A stretch of 18,771 bases of DNA from Candidatus Woesearchaeota archaeon (GCA_023259315.1 JAHFQL010000013.1:1-18771), one strand, 5' to 3'; positions 1 to 6,181 are shown, numbered from the stretch's first letter. Numbers and translations: made by a program. Notes: generated by a model not told the origin, from the sequence alone.

Positions 1-95
1 CGATGATGGATCATGTTATAGGAAACCAATTATTGCCGGTCAGCCATAAAAACGCTACTTCGACAAACAGGCCAAACGTAGAAAAATATTTCTAG
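1..95 (+). other. possible 3' tail of an upstream ORF, or non-coding
   Basis: One forward frame is open from the window edge (codons starting at base 3) to a TAG at 93-95. It reads as about 30 residues beginning MMDHVIGNQLLPVSH. A second forward frame is open only to base 49. I recognise no domain and cannot see the upstream part, so this may be the last codons of a cut-off gene or simply spacer. No RNA gene or terminator hairpin is obvious. Confidence 0.15.
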
Positions 96-124
96 TAGTT
101 GGATACACAAATTTAATAATTAAA

Positions 125-132
125 TTTAAATA
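125..132 (+). promoter_or_regulatory. TATA-like box for the HAD gene
   Basis: TTTAAATA lies about 25-30 nt before the ATG at 156. That is the usual TATA-to-start distance in archaea and implies a leaderless or nearly leaderless mRNA. It supports starting the HAD gene at 156 rather than at the in-frame TTG at 135. Confidence 0.45.
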
Positions 133-155
133 ACTTGCAATCTCTCATTTTCTCT

Positions 156-821
156 ATGATCAAAGCAATCATATTTGATTTGGACAATACTCTGATTGAT
201 TTCATGAGGATGAAAAATCTTAGTTGCGATGCTGCCATCACAGCAATGATTGACGCAGGACTTAACGTGGAAAAGGAAAAAGCAATTAAATCTTTGTTTG
301 ATCTCTATGACCAATACGGGCTTGAGGAAAAGCAGATTTTCCAATTATTCCTGAAGAAGGTCACAGGAGAAATCAATTATGAGATTCTGGCAAGCGGCAT
401 TGTAGCTTATAGAAGAGTAAGGTCAGGATTTCTTGAGCCATACCCATACGTTGGAAAAGTGTTGCTTGAGCTTAAAGGAAAGGGCATCAAGATTGCCATT
501 GTATCGGATGCTCCTCGTTTGAAAGCTTGGATAAGGCTTGTTTCCATGAAAATAAATCATTTGTTTGATGTTGTTGTGACTTTTGAAGACACAAAGGAGA
601 TGAAGCCAAGCGCAAAGCCCTTTGAAGTTGTATTCAATAAGCTGAATGTAAAGCCGCACGAGTGCCTCATGGTTGGCGACAGGCCTGAAAGGGACATAAA
701 AGGCGCAAAAGAGATTGGCATGCTCACATGCTTTGCCAGATACGGAAATCCGAAAGCCGATGCTTCCGGAGCAGACCACGAGATAAACAACATAAAAGAA
801 TTGCTGGAGATTATAGAGTGA
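156..821 (+). CDS. HAD-superfamily phosphatase-like hydrolase (subfamily IA)
   Basis: This is a 221-aa cytosolic HAD hydrolase. Motif I is FDLDNT, with the Asp nucleophile and acid at D8 and D10. Motif II is the Ser in IVSDA (S117). Motif III is the Lys around K150/K154 in EMKPSAKP. Motif IV is MVGDRPERDIKGA, with D175 and D180 as the metal-binding acids. A helical cap lies between motifs I and II (roughly residues 18-95), as in subfamily IA. The overall pattern resembles archaeal HAD proteins of the TIGR02253/TON_0338 type, which act on small phosphorylated metabolites; the substrate cannot be told from sequence. The ATG at 156 is preferred because a TATA box lies about 27 nt upstream and the DxD motif normally begins within the first ten residues. 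It stands alone: the next gene has its own promoter. Confidence 0.9.
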   Translation: MIKAIIFDLDNTLIDFMRMKNLSCDAAITAMIDAGLNVEKEKAIKSLFDLYDQYGLEEKQIFQLFLKKVTGEINYEILASGIVAYRRVRSGFLEPYPYVGKVLLELKGKGIKIAIVSDAPRLKAWIRLVSMKINHLFDVVVTFEDTKEMKPSAKPFEVVFNKLNVKPHECLMVGDRPERDIKGAKEIGMLTCFARYGNPKADASGADHEINNIKELLEIIE

Positions 822-850
822 TTCTATTTTTGAGTAGTATCTCTGCAAAC

Positions 851-860
851 ATTTAAATAT
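851..860 (+). promoter_or_regulatory. TATA-like box for the KARI/MEKHLA unit
   Basis: ATTTAAATAT predicts transcription from about 877-887. This gives a short leader of about 20-30 nt that carries GGGGT (896-900) just before the ATG at 906. Unlike most genes nearby, this unit therefore seems to have a short leader with a Shine-Dalgarno-like stretch. Confidence 0.45.
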
Positions 861-905
861 GAAAATTGAATTCTTTGACTAAAAAGTATCTCACTGGGGT
901 TAAAA

Positions 906-2369
906 ATGATTGATTTAGGCTTTAGAGAAGCAAGCTTCGGCGGTGTGCCTGAAACAATTGTCACACGGGAAGCATGGCCAGATAGTAGAATTCTTGAAGT
1001 CCTTAGGCGTGAAAGAGGAATTGTAGGCCTTGGTTTTGGTTCTCAATCTCCTGGGCAAACTACACAGCTGAGAAATCTTGGATTGGAAAACTTAATTGTA
1101 TGCCAAAGAAAAAGTTATCATAAACCTGGTGGTGATGAAACCAACTGGGAAAAGGCATTGAGGTATGGGTGGAAACCCGGGGTAAATTTATTTTCAGAAA
1201 TTGAAGAAGCTATGCCAAGAGGCACAATGCACCTGTACTTAATTTCAGACGGAGGCCAAGTAACTAGATGGCCCACTGTAAAAAATTATCTTAAACATAG
1301 GGATGCTCTGAATTTTTCACATGGATTTAGTTATGTATTTAAAGATATAACTGGAGTTATTCCACCTAAATATGTAGATCTCGGTTTGGTTGCTCCTAAA
1401 GCCACTGGAAGCAGTGTCGAAAGGGGAGGCATGAATGCGAGCTACGAAGTCCCCCAGGATTACACTGGAAGGGGGATTGAACGAATCTTAGCTTTGGGAA
1501 TGGGAATAGGATCTGGAATTATGCTTCAAACAACTTTTCCAAATGAGACATATAGTGACCTCTTTGGAGAAAGATTTTTCTTATTGGGCGGAGTAAGAGC
1601 TATAGCTGAAGTTTCAGATGAAAGAGAATTGCGCCGTGGGAAAAACAAATTTGAAGCATTTATCAATTCTTCTGAGCAGATTACACAGGTTATATTGCCA
1701 TTGATTGGGGAAAAAGGTTTTGATGAAATTTACGCAAGAGCACAAGCTGCGGGACAATTAGGAACTGTTAGGCAATATGAAACTGCAGTAAGAGAAGCCG
1801 CCCAACCATTTATGGAAGAGTTGTACAATTCCGTAAAGAGTGGAAATGAAGCGCGAAAAGCAGTTGCAATTAATACCCGACCAGATTACGAGAACGAGCT
1901 AAAGTCCAGACTAAGACAGATAGATTCTGAAGAGATGTGGGAAGCTGGGAAATTTGTTAGGAATACTGTTCCTGATAGAACTTATGGAGGTACCATAACT
2001 AATTGGCAAGCAGTTGGAATGATAATAGGAACTATAAAAGCCCAATACCAATTCCTCATAGACCACGGCCATAAAACTAGCGAAGCAATCAATGAAACTG
2101 TTGAGGAGATGGTACGAAGCTTAAATCCTTTCTACTCGGAAAAGGGTATAGCTTATTTGCTCGGCAAATGCAGCACAACTGCCCAGGTTGGTGCAGATGA
2201 GTGGAGCCCTAAATTCATGGAAGTTCTAAGGCAAGCTGTAAAGGAGCTTAGAGACAGCTATGGCAATGATGTTCCTCTAAGGATTGGGCAGAAGCTGGGC
2301 ACAAAACCAAATATGGAACAAGTCTATCTAGACAACATGAAATATAGGCCATCAACTAGAGCAGCCTAA
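906..2369 (+). CDS. ilvC: ketol-acid reductoisomerase, long (class II) plant-like form
   Basis: This 487-aa homologue of ketol-acid (acetohydroxyacid) reductoisomerase would carry out the NADPH- and Mg-dependent second step of branched-chain amino-acid synthesis. The Rossmann motif is GLGFGSQSPGQ (41-51), followed by a possible cofactor-specificity stretch beginning QRKS (67-70). The conserved SHG is at 138-140 (H139) and VAPK ends in K165. The metal-binding motif YSDLFGER gives D218 and E222. The second all-helical repeat keeps E397 and E401 (INETVEEMV), SLNPF (405-409) and the substrate Ser in CSTTA (S423), so all expected catalytic residues are present. Length and the duplicated C-terminal domain place it in class II (about 490 aa), not the short class I (about 330 aa) usual in archaea. 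GERFFLLGGV, SLNPF and CSTTA with W433 nearby read like plant chloroplast enzymes rather than E. coli IlvC. No other ilv or leu gene is in the window. The next gene begins 17 nt downstream. Confidence 0.88.
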   Translation: MIDLGFREASFGGVPETIVTREAWPDSRILEVLRRERGIVGLGFGSQSPGQTTQLRNLGLENLIVCQRKSYHKPGGDETNWEKALRYGWKPGVNLFSEIEEAMPRGTMHLYLISDGGQVTRWPTVKNYLKHRDALNFSHGFSYVFKDITGVIPPKYVDLGLVAPKATGSSVERGGMNASYEVPQDYTGRGIERILALGMGIGSGIMLQTTFPNETYSDLFGERFFLLGGVRAIAEVSDERELRRGKNKFEAFINSSEQITQVILPLIGEKGFDEIYARAQAAGQLGTVRQYETAVREAAQPFMEELYNSVKSGNEARKAVAINTRPDYENELKSRLRQIDSEEMWEAGKFVRNTVPDRTYGGTITNWQAVGMIIGTIKAQYQFLIDHGHKTSEAINETVEEMVRSLNPFYSEKGIAYLLGKCSTTAQVGADEWSPKFMEVLRQAVKELRDSYGNDVPLRIGQKLGTKPNMEQVYLDNMKYRPSTRAA

Positions 2370-2386
2370 AACAATTTTTTCTTTTT

Positions 2387-2887
2387 ATGGACAGCATTGA
2401 CAATATCACGGATGAGCTTGCAGCTGCTTTGCACGAAGCTATTCTCAGGCACAGAGTTAATTTCGTAAGTGGAAATATTCCAGAACACCCTGCTTCAAGA
2501 TACCTAAATGTCAATACATTATTGTATGGAAGCGCGCTATTAAGCCATGATGATGGGAAAAAACACCGTGACAAAAAAAGAAGAGTAAATTTTTGTAATT
2601 ATGAGGCAGCAAGAATATTTGGTTTGCCAATAGAGCAAATTATTGGAATGCCTTCAGAGGAACTTGCACCGAATGTTGGTAATATAAGGGAAGATAGAGC
2701 AAAAGCTCTGGAAAAATTATTACGAACATTGCAGCCGATAATATTGCGAGATGAAAGGAGATGGCAATGGCAGCCAGATGGATCCCAAAATCAAATATTA
2801 ATTGATGCTTTTTTGTTTCCTTATCAGTACAAGGGCACCAATTCTCATGCTGCGTCAATAAGGTTAAAAGGATATTATCAACCCTAA
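2387..2887 (+). CDS. MEKHLA-domain (PAS-like) protein
   Basis: This 166-aa soluble protein has no signal peptide or membrane segment. Residues about 45-165 resemble the MEKHLA domain, a PAS relative. They include LLSHDDG (51-57), FCNYEAARIFGL (69-80, compare the family's FNYGNRAAL), the MPSEELAP block (88-95) and the REDRAKALEKLL helix (101-112). A strand-rich tail from about 117 ends in SIRLKGYY. In plants MEKHLA is the C-terminal domain of class III HD-ZIP regulators; in bacteria it occurs as stand-alone proteins of about this length. The domain is thought to sense a small molecule or signal, but no ligand is established for this form. It lies 17 nt after the KARI stop with no separate promoter, so the two are probably co-transcribed. 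A regulatory or sensing role toward KARI is inference only. Confidence 0.7.
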   Translation: MDSIDNITDELAAALHEAILRHRVNFVSGNIPEHPASRYLNVNTLLYGSALLSHDDGKKHRDKKRRVNFCNYEAARIFGLPIEQIIGMPSEELAPNVGNIREDRAKALEKLLRTLQPIILRDERRWQWQPDGSQNQILIDAFLFPYQYKGTNSHAASIRLKGYYQP

Positions 2888-2917
2888 AGTAGCAATTTAC
2901 GAGTAAATAACCCAAAT

Positions 2918-2927
2918 CTTTATATAT
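2918..2927 (+). promoter_or_regulatory. TATA-like box upstream of the DUF5679 gene
   Basis: CTTTATATAT is a strong archaeal TATA match. Transcription from about 2945-2950 would leave a leader of roughly 105 nt before the ATG at 3055, unusually long next to the leaderless neighbours. Confidence 0.5.
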
Positions 2928-2949
2928 TACTTGATATATTATTAGGTCA

Positions 2950-3054
2950 TAGGCTTAAAATCCTAGAAAATTATACAATCTGCGAACGAAGTGAGCACTC
3001 GGGACTTCATGTCCCGCAAGGCGTTAACTGACTTTGCGGTTAGAGGTGAATTTG
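2950..3054 (+). promoter_or_regulatory. long structured 5' leader of the DUF5679 gene
   Basis: The leader can form at least two hairpins. CGGGAC (3000-3005) pairs perfectly with GTCCCG (3011-3016) around a 5-nt loop. Directly after it, GCAAGG can pair with CTTTGC (one G-T) around a loop containing GTTAAC. It ends with a strong Shine-Dalgarno, GAGGTGA (3043-3049), 5 nt before the ATG. It may be a regulatory leader or a small RNA; I recognise no known riboswitch. Confidence 0.4.
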
Positions 3055-3204
3055 ATGACAAAAGGAAGATGTATGAAGTGCAGGAAAGAAGTCGAAATCA
3101 AGGATGCAAAAGAAGTCACGATGAAAAATGGCATGAGAGCTATGAAAGGAGTTTGTGGCACTTGTGGCACAAAAGTTTTTAGAATTCTTGGAAAGGCTAA
3201 GTAA
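3055..3204 (+). CDS. DUF5679 zinc-ribbon mini-protein
   Basis: This 49-aa protein has two CxxC knuckles, CMKC (6-9) and CGTC (34-37), separated by a basic strand-rich linker. The stretch KDAKEVTMKNG (16-26), then KG before the second knuckle and GTKVFRI (38-44) after it, matches the DUF5679 family of tiny archaeal and bacterial zinc proteins. Related zinc modules also occur at the C-terminus of some type I topoisomerases. Its function is unknown; the basic charge and zinc ribbon suggest nucleic-acid or ribosome contact. The start is fixed by the strong Shine-Dalgarno (3043-3049). The stop codon lies inside the loop of a perfect terminator hairpin, so coding and termination signals overlap. 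Confidence 0.85.
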   Translation: MTKGRCMKCRKEVEIKDAKEVTMKNGMRAMKGVCGTCGTKVFRILGKAK

Positions 3205-3213
3205 GCCTTTTTT
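3192..3213 (+). terminator. hairpin plus T-run overlapping the DUF5679 stop codon
   Basis: AAAGGCT (3192-3198) and AGCCTTT (3204-3210) form a perfect 7-bp stem around a 5-nt loop. A run of six T follows (3208-3213), with more T/A after it. The TAA stop (3202-3204) falls within the loop and stem. Archaeal termination depends mainly on the U-run; the stem makes this unusually clear. Confidence 0.6.
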
Positions 3214-3242
3214 ATTTTATTTATATATTTTATATACGTAAG

Positions 3243-3252
3243 TTATAAATAT
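3243..3252 (+). promoter_or_regulatory. TATA-like box upstream of the candidate ncRNA
   Basis: TTATAAATAT lies in a long A/T-rich stretch. It predicts a start near 3270-3278, just where the base composition switches to G/C-rich sequence (GCCGGGGG). No open reading frame follows, so the transcript would be non-coding. Confidence 0.4.
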
Positions 3253-3269
3253 AAAATAAACACGTCCTC

Positions 3270-3475
3270 TGCCGGGGGTGCGTACCTGACCTATTTGTGG
3301 TTAAAGGAAAGTCAAAATCGATTAAAGCTAACGTTCCAAATGCGAGAATCGCAAGCAACTTGCACAAACGTTAACTAAACGTCATCCGACAATTCAAACC
3401 ATCTTGCGTACCAAGGCTTGAACTAAAACTTTAACCGACAGCTTAGGCTGGTTGGGCAACAGCGAAGCCCCTTCC
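3270..3475 (+). ncRNA. candidate structured non-coding RNA, family unknown
   Basis: About 200 nt between the DUF5679 terminator and the DedA promoter has no convincing reading frame on either strand and more G/C than its surroundings. It contains several short hairpins: TGCGA/TCGCA (3341-3353), GCAAG/CTTGC (3351-3363, overlapping the previous one), CCGACAGC with GCTGGTTGG (about 3435-3455, one bulged G) and GGGC/GCCC (3454-3470). A pyrimidine-rich tail (CCCCTTCCTTTCT, 3468-3480) follows. A TATA box stands at the right distance upstream and the next gene's TATA box begins right after the tail. I could not fit it to RNase P RNA, SRP RNA, 5S rRNA or tRNA by eye, although it contains AGGAAAGTC, a stretch seen in the RNase P core. 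Boundaries are approximate. Confidence 0.4.
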
Positions 3476-3487
3476 TTTCTGGAATGA

Positions 3488-3497
3488 TTTATATAAT
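3488..3497 (+). promoter_or_regulatory. TATA-like box for the DedA gene
   Basis: TTTATATAAT lies 28-37 nt before the ATG at 3525, predicting a nearly leaderless transcript. Confidence 0.45.
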
Positions 3498-3524
3498 ACT
3501 CAAATTAATCCTAATCCTATTAGA

Positions 3525-4136
3525 ATGGTAAATACCCAGTTTTTCATCAATTACCTTGAACAGTTCTCATATTTAGGTATTTTTATTTCAATTGCATTAA
3601 GCGGTTATATAATACCAGTACCTGAAGAGATATTGCTTTTGCTCATAGGTTATATCTCAGGTGTTGGGTTGAACAATGTATACATAGCTTTGCTTGCCTC
3701 AATAATCGGTGTTTTACTCGGTGATAACATTTTATTTTGGTTGAGCAGATACAGAGGAAGCAAGTTGATAGACAAATTAAAGCGCAAAATCAGAAAAAAT
3801 GAAGTCATGAAATACAAGAACTTAATGAAGCAGCACATTGGCAAAACAATATTTATTCTCAGGTTTATCGTCGGCTTAAGGTTTTTTGGGCCTTTTTTGG
3901 CAGGCTCTCTGAAAGTCAGATGGAAAACTTTTCAACTATATAATTTTCTGGCTGTTTTGATTTACGTGCCAATAATGGTGTTTCTCGGCTTTCATTTCCA
4001 CAAACAATTGGCTTTGCTGATTACAGAATTCGAGATTATCAGGCATTTGGTATTCTTAACATTCTTAACATTTTTAGGATTCTTGATAAGCACCTTTATC
4101 CGTAAAAAATTCTTGATAAAGGAAAAAATCAATTAA
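3525..4136 (+). CDS. DedA family (VTT domain) inner-membrane protein
   Basis: This 203-aa polytopic membrane protein of the DedA/VTT family is close to the usual 200-220 aa. Hydrophobic segments lie at about 14-30, 36-48, 52-75, 108-128, 140-158 and 172-192. The family's re-entrant signature is visible. PVPEE (31-35) provides the acidic residues, GD (66-67) adds a buried Asp, and ILRFIVGLRFFGPFLAGS (111-128) is the FxxR...R..P..AG block with R113, R119, P123 and AG. DedA proteins take part in envelope homeostasis; some are lipid scramblases or carriers (for example of undecaprenyl or phosphatidyl lipids). The substrate here is unknown. The last 8 nt overlap, tail to tail, the end of a small minus-strand gene (4129-4305). 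Confidence 0.88.
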   Translation: MVNTQFFINYLEQFSYLGIFISIALSGYIIPVPEEILLLLIGYISGVGLNNVYIALLASIIGVLLGDNILFWLSRYRGSKLIDKLKRKIRKNEVMKYKNLMKQHIGKTIFILRFIVGLRFFGPFLAGSLKVRWKTFQLYNFLAVLIYVPIMVFLGFHFHKQLALLITEFEIIRHLVFLTFLTFLGFLISTFIRKKFLIKEKIN

Positions 4137-4305
4137 ATTTTTTCCTGAGCTTTGGAAGGTAGATATAAGCAAAAACCCCTATCACAATCAGGACTATCCA
4201 GAAGAAAAATTCACTTATTATTTTCAAGGCTAGGAAAACTATGTTTAAAATTAAAAAAATTATAACGACAATTATTAAAATCCTAAGAAGTTGTTTTTCT
4301 TTCAT
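4129..4305 (-). CDS. 58-aa small membrane protein, two predicted helices
   Basis: A 58-aa ORF starts MKEKQLLRILI and ends PKLRKKFN. Two hydrophobic stretches (about 8-27 and 33-50) are separated by a short polar hinge (LKIISE) and framed by positive charges at both ends, which suggests both termini face the cytoplasm. I recognise no family. It starts 4 nt after the stop of the upstream minus-strand gene (4310-4504), so the two probably form one transcript. Its end overlaps the DedA 3' end by 8 nt. No terminator is visible inside the overlap. Confidence 0.6.
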   Translation of the reverse strand: MKEKQLLRILIIVVIIFLILNIVFLALKIISEFFFWIVLIVIGVFAYIYLPKLRKKFN

Positions 4306-4309
4306 GCAA

Positions 4310-4504
4310 TCAATGCTTTATTATTCTTTTTTTTAGCCGCATGAATATAATTCCATTTCTTTTTTCTATTTGTTTATGGATAAATACATTTCCATCTATT
4401 GTAATGTAGTCTAATTTTTCATCATCAGAGAAAGTCTGCAATATGTCCACCCCCACGTATAGATTTTGGAGTGAAATTGCTATAAAAATCTTTTGATCTT
4501 TCAT
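4310..4504 (-). CDS. 64-aa hypothetical protein
   Basis: This 64-aa soluble protein alternates hydrophobic and charged residues (IFIAISLQNLYVGVDILQTF; KLDYITIDGNVFIHKQIEKR). That suggests a small beta-rich fold with a basic C-terminus (RLKKRIIKH). I recognise no family. It looks real because a TATA box (4530-4539, minus strand) lies 26-35 nt upstream of the ATG, giving a leaderless mRNA, and because the small membrane-protein gene follows after only 4 nt. Confidence 0.5.
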   Translation of the reverse strand: MKDQKIFIAISLQNLYVGVDILQTFSDDEKLDYITIDGNVFIHKQIEKRNGIIFMRLKKRIIKH

Positions 4505-4529
4505 ACAGAAATTCGTATACTGGGGTATT

Positions 4530-4539
4530 ATTTATATCT
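4530..4539 (-). promoter_or_regulatory. TATA-like box for the two small minus-strand genes
   Basis: On the minus strand this reads AGATATAAAT, 26-35 nt before the ATG at 4504. It is a good archaeal TATA match and implies leaderless translation of the 64-aa protein. Confidence 0.45.
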
Positions 4540-4563
4540 TATAAAAGAAAGAAATTAAAAAAA

Positions 4564-4797
4564 TCACCTCTTTGCCTTTGCATCCCTTTCCCTTATAAAT
4601 TTTTCACGAGGTCTTCTGTAATGGCGCCAGAAATCGCTGATTCTCTGCTCGTCCTGCCTTCTGAGCTGCACCAAATCCTCTGAGAGATCCGGCATTGCCA
4701 TTGTCATCGAGCTTGGCTTTTCCTTCCTGAATTTGGAATATCTTTCTTTCTTTGGATTTACTCTTTTTGCCTTGTTTTTGTTTTTTTTCTTGCCCAT
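4564..4797 (-). CDS. 77-aa highly basic hypothetical protein
   Basis: This 77-aa protein is very rich in Lys and Arg. It opens MGKKKNKNKAKR, has a short central acidic/amphipathic stretch (PDLSEDLVQLRRQ) and ends in an Arg-rich helix (FWRHYRRPREKF..., RDAKAKR). It is probably partly disordered and binds nucleic acid or the ribosome, but I recognise no family and the role is unknown. I start it at 4797 rather than at the longer in-frame ATG (4974). The extension would run through the neighbouring promoter region, and a TATA box at 4819-4828 fits a leaderless start at 4797. Confidence 0.55.
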   Translation of the reverse strand: MGKKKNKNKAKRVNPKKERYSKFRKEKPSSMTMAMPDLSEDLVQLRRQDEQRISDFWRHYRRPREKFIRERDAKAKR

Positions 4798-4818
4798 AAT
4801 AAACTGTGAAAATAAACT

Positions 4819-4828
4819 TATATTTAAA
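4819..4828 (-). promoter_or_regulatory. TATA-like box for the 77-aa basic protein
   Basis: On the minus strand this reads TTTAAATATA, 22-31 nt before the ATG at 4797, consistent with a leaderless start. Together with the plus-strand box at 4885-4894 it makes the 112-nt spacer a divergent promoter region. Confidence 0.45.
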
Positions 4829-4884
4829 ATTATTGCGGATAATCCAAAAAAGGTGCTACTGATGCAATATATCTTTATAAAAAA

Positions 4885-4894
4885 CTTTAAATAT
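4885..4894 (+). promoter_or_regulatory. TATA-like box for the SGNH hydrolase gene
   Basis: CTTTAAATAT is centred about 26 nt before ATG 4916 and about 20 nt before ATG 4910. Either could be a leaderless start. It argues against the much longer in-frame start at 4733, which would overlap the divergent gene. Confidence 0.45.
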
Positions 4895-4909
4895 CTACAA
4901 ATTTGGTAT

Positions 4910-6148
4910 ATGCAAATGCATAAAAGGAACATTAAAATTAATTTTCTTTTATTTTGTGCATCGGCGCTTACCATAATTTTAATTGGTGAAGTAATTCTTC
5001 GAATTTATTTCCATGCATCCGGGCAAGTGATTGGAGTTGATGAAGAAGAAAAATGCAAAAGGATGACATTTAGGGTGCTTTCCAACAAAAATCAAACTTA
5101 TAGGTTTAATCCCGGAAACACTGACTATCTTGAATACTACAATTACACTGGAGTAAGGCCCAAAGCCAATGTTTCTTTCACTGTCAATGGGTATCTGCCA
5201 AATGGATCTATGTTTGTTGCATATACACAAAAGACAAACAACCAGCATATGCGCGGCTTCAAAGATTTTAACTATACAAAGTATCCCAATAAGATTCGCA
5301 TTGCTGTTTTTGGGGATTCTTTCACATGGGGCGCAGACACCTATGCCAAATTTTCTTATCCGTCAACTTTGCAAGATTTGATTCCAAATTCTGAGGTGTT
5401 GAATTTTGGAGTTGAAGGTAGCGGAATAGATATAATGTATTTAAGATGGAAGTATGAAGCGCTGCAATTTAAGCCGGATGTAGTTATATTCTCAATTTAT
5501 ATAGACGATATAAGAAGGGCAAGTCCTTGCGTATATAAGCCTAAAATTCAAGTTGCTAACGACAAACTTTCTGTTGTCAACCTGCCGCCTCAAGAATTAA
5601 GAAATTTTTACGAAACCTACAAAGAGCCTAAATTTGAGAGTTATCTTGCAAAGGATTTGTTGTATGCATTGGATAATTTTGAGGGTGTCACCAAAAAACA
5701 GTATGACCATGGATTTAGAATTCTAAGCCCGATATTGGACGAAATAAAGTCAAGATCGAAAGATGACAATACATATTTCATGGTGTTAATAATAAGTGTA
5801 GGCAACAATTACAAGAATACTAAAGTTGAGTTGGATAGCATAAAAAAGATAAAAAAAATATTGGAGCAGAAGCAGATAGCCTACATTACTTCTGATGAAA
5901 TATTTAATAAAGAAAAATATTTGGCCATTGATTACACCAATAAAACTGGGCACTTTTTTCCTGATGGATACGCATATATCGCACAAGGCATTAAAAATCA
6001 ACTAGAAAAAGATAGAATCGTTGAAAAATCTCCAGATTATAATTTTCGATGGCTTACTGATGAATCACCCCCTTCGCATTTGCTGCGGCAGAACAAGAAC
6101 AATTCCTCGGATGAACGTATATCATTTGTTTTTGATGTTTCTCCATAA
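4910..6148 (+). CDS. membrane-anchored SGNH/GDSL-like hydrolase
   Basis: This protein of about 412 aa has an N-terminal signal-anchor helix (about residues 12-33 from ATG 4910), so the bulk should lie outside the membrane. The SGNH block I is AVFGDSFTWGA, with catalytic Ser at 137. Block II is NFGVEGSG (Gly about 167-171). The block III position reads SIYIDDI instead of the usual G-x-N-D. The His block is TGHFFPDGYAYIA, with H348. Serial Asp three residues before the His, common in the family, is not seen (Lys there); D341 is the nearest acid. Such proteins often add or remove acyl groups on glycans; the substrate is unknown. The start is 4910 or 4916 by the TATA box; 4733 is rejected. It is a single gene with the next promoter just after it, and it has a poorly conserved, polar C-terminal tail. 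Confidence 0.7.
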   Translation: MQMHKRNIKINFLLFCASALTIILIGEVILRIYFHASGQVIGVDEEEKCKRMTFRVLSNKNQTYRFNPGNTDYLEYYNYTGVRPKANVSFTVNGYLPNGSMFVAYTQKTNNQHMRGFKDFNYTKYPNKIRIAVFGDSFTWGADTYAKFSYPSTLQDLIPNSEVLNFGVEGSGIDIMYLRWKYEALQFKPDVVIFSIYIDDIRRASPCVYKPKIQVANDKLSVVNLPPQELRNFYETYKEPKFESYLAKDLLYALDNFEGVTKKQYDHGFRILSPILDEIKSRSKDDNTYFMVLIISVGNNYKNTKVELDSIKKIKKILEQKQIAYITSDEIFNKEKYLAIDYTNKTGHFFPDGYAYIAQGIKNQLEKDRIVEKSPDYNFRWLTDESPPSHLLRQNKNNSSDERISFVFDVSP

Positions 6149-6149
6149 A

Positions 6150-6158
6150 ATTTAAAAA
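6150..6158 (+). promoter_or_regulatory. weak TATA-like box before the LAGLIDADG-AraC gene
   Basis: ATTTAAAAA lies 24-32 nt before the ATG at 6182. The leader, if any, ends in AGAGGGG directly against the ATG, too close for a normal Shine-Dalgarno. Confidence 0.35.
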
Positions 6159-6181
6159 TCAAGCTCTATTAGCAAGAGGGG

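Noticed and set aside
423..848. Minus-strand ORF opposite the HAD gene
   Set aside because: It is a shadow of a well-supported gene, with no promoter or family features.
2982..2997. GCGAAC and TGAGCA motifs shared with 11041-11060 (opposite strand)
   Set aside because: The two six-base words occur in different order and spacing. Two weak copies do not make a repeat family.
2991..3182. 63-aa plus-strand ORF across the DUF5679 gene
   Set aside because: It is in a different frame from the clear CxxC protein, has no family resemblance and runs through the leader hairpins.
3270..3475. RNase P RNA, because AGGAAAGTC matches part of the conserved core
   Set aside because: I could not find the partner strand for helix P4, the closing P1 helix or the ACAGAA-GGCUU region in proper order. 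Nine matching bases are too few.
3270..3475. SRP RNA, because the segment opens with GCCGGGGGTGC
   Set aside because: The conserved UGUAA turn and the helix 8 GGAA/AGCAG core are missing, and the segment is shorter than the usual 300 nt.
4733..4909. N-terminal extension of the SGNH protein
   Set aside because: It would overlap the divergent 77-aa gene, run through both TATA boxes and add a second hydrophobic stretch before the true signal anchor.
4798..4974. N-terminal extension of the 77-aa basic protein
   Set aside because: It covers the divergent promoter region and the SGNH start. A TATA box supports starting at 4797.
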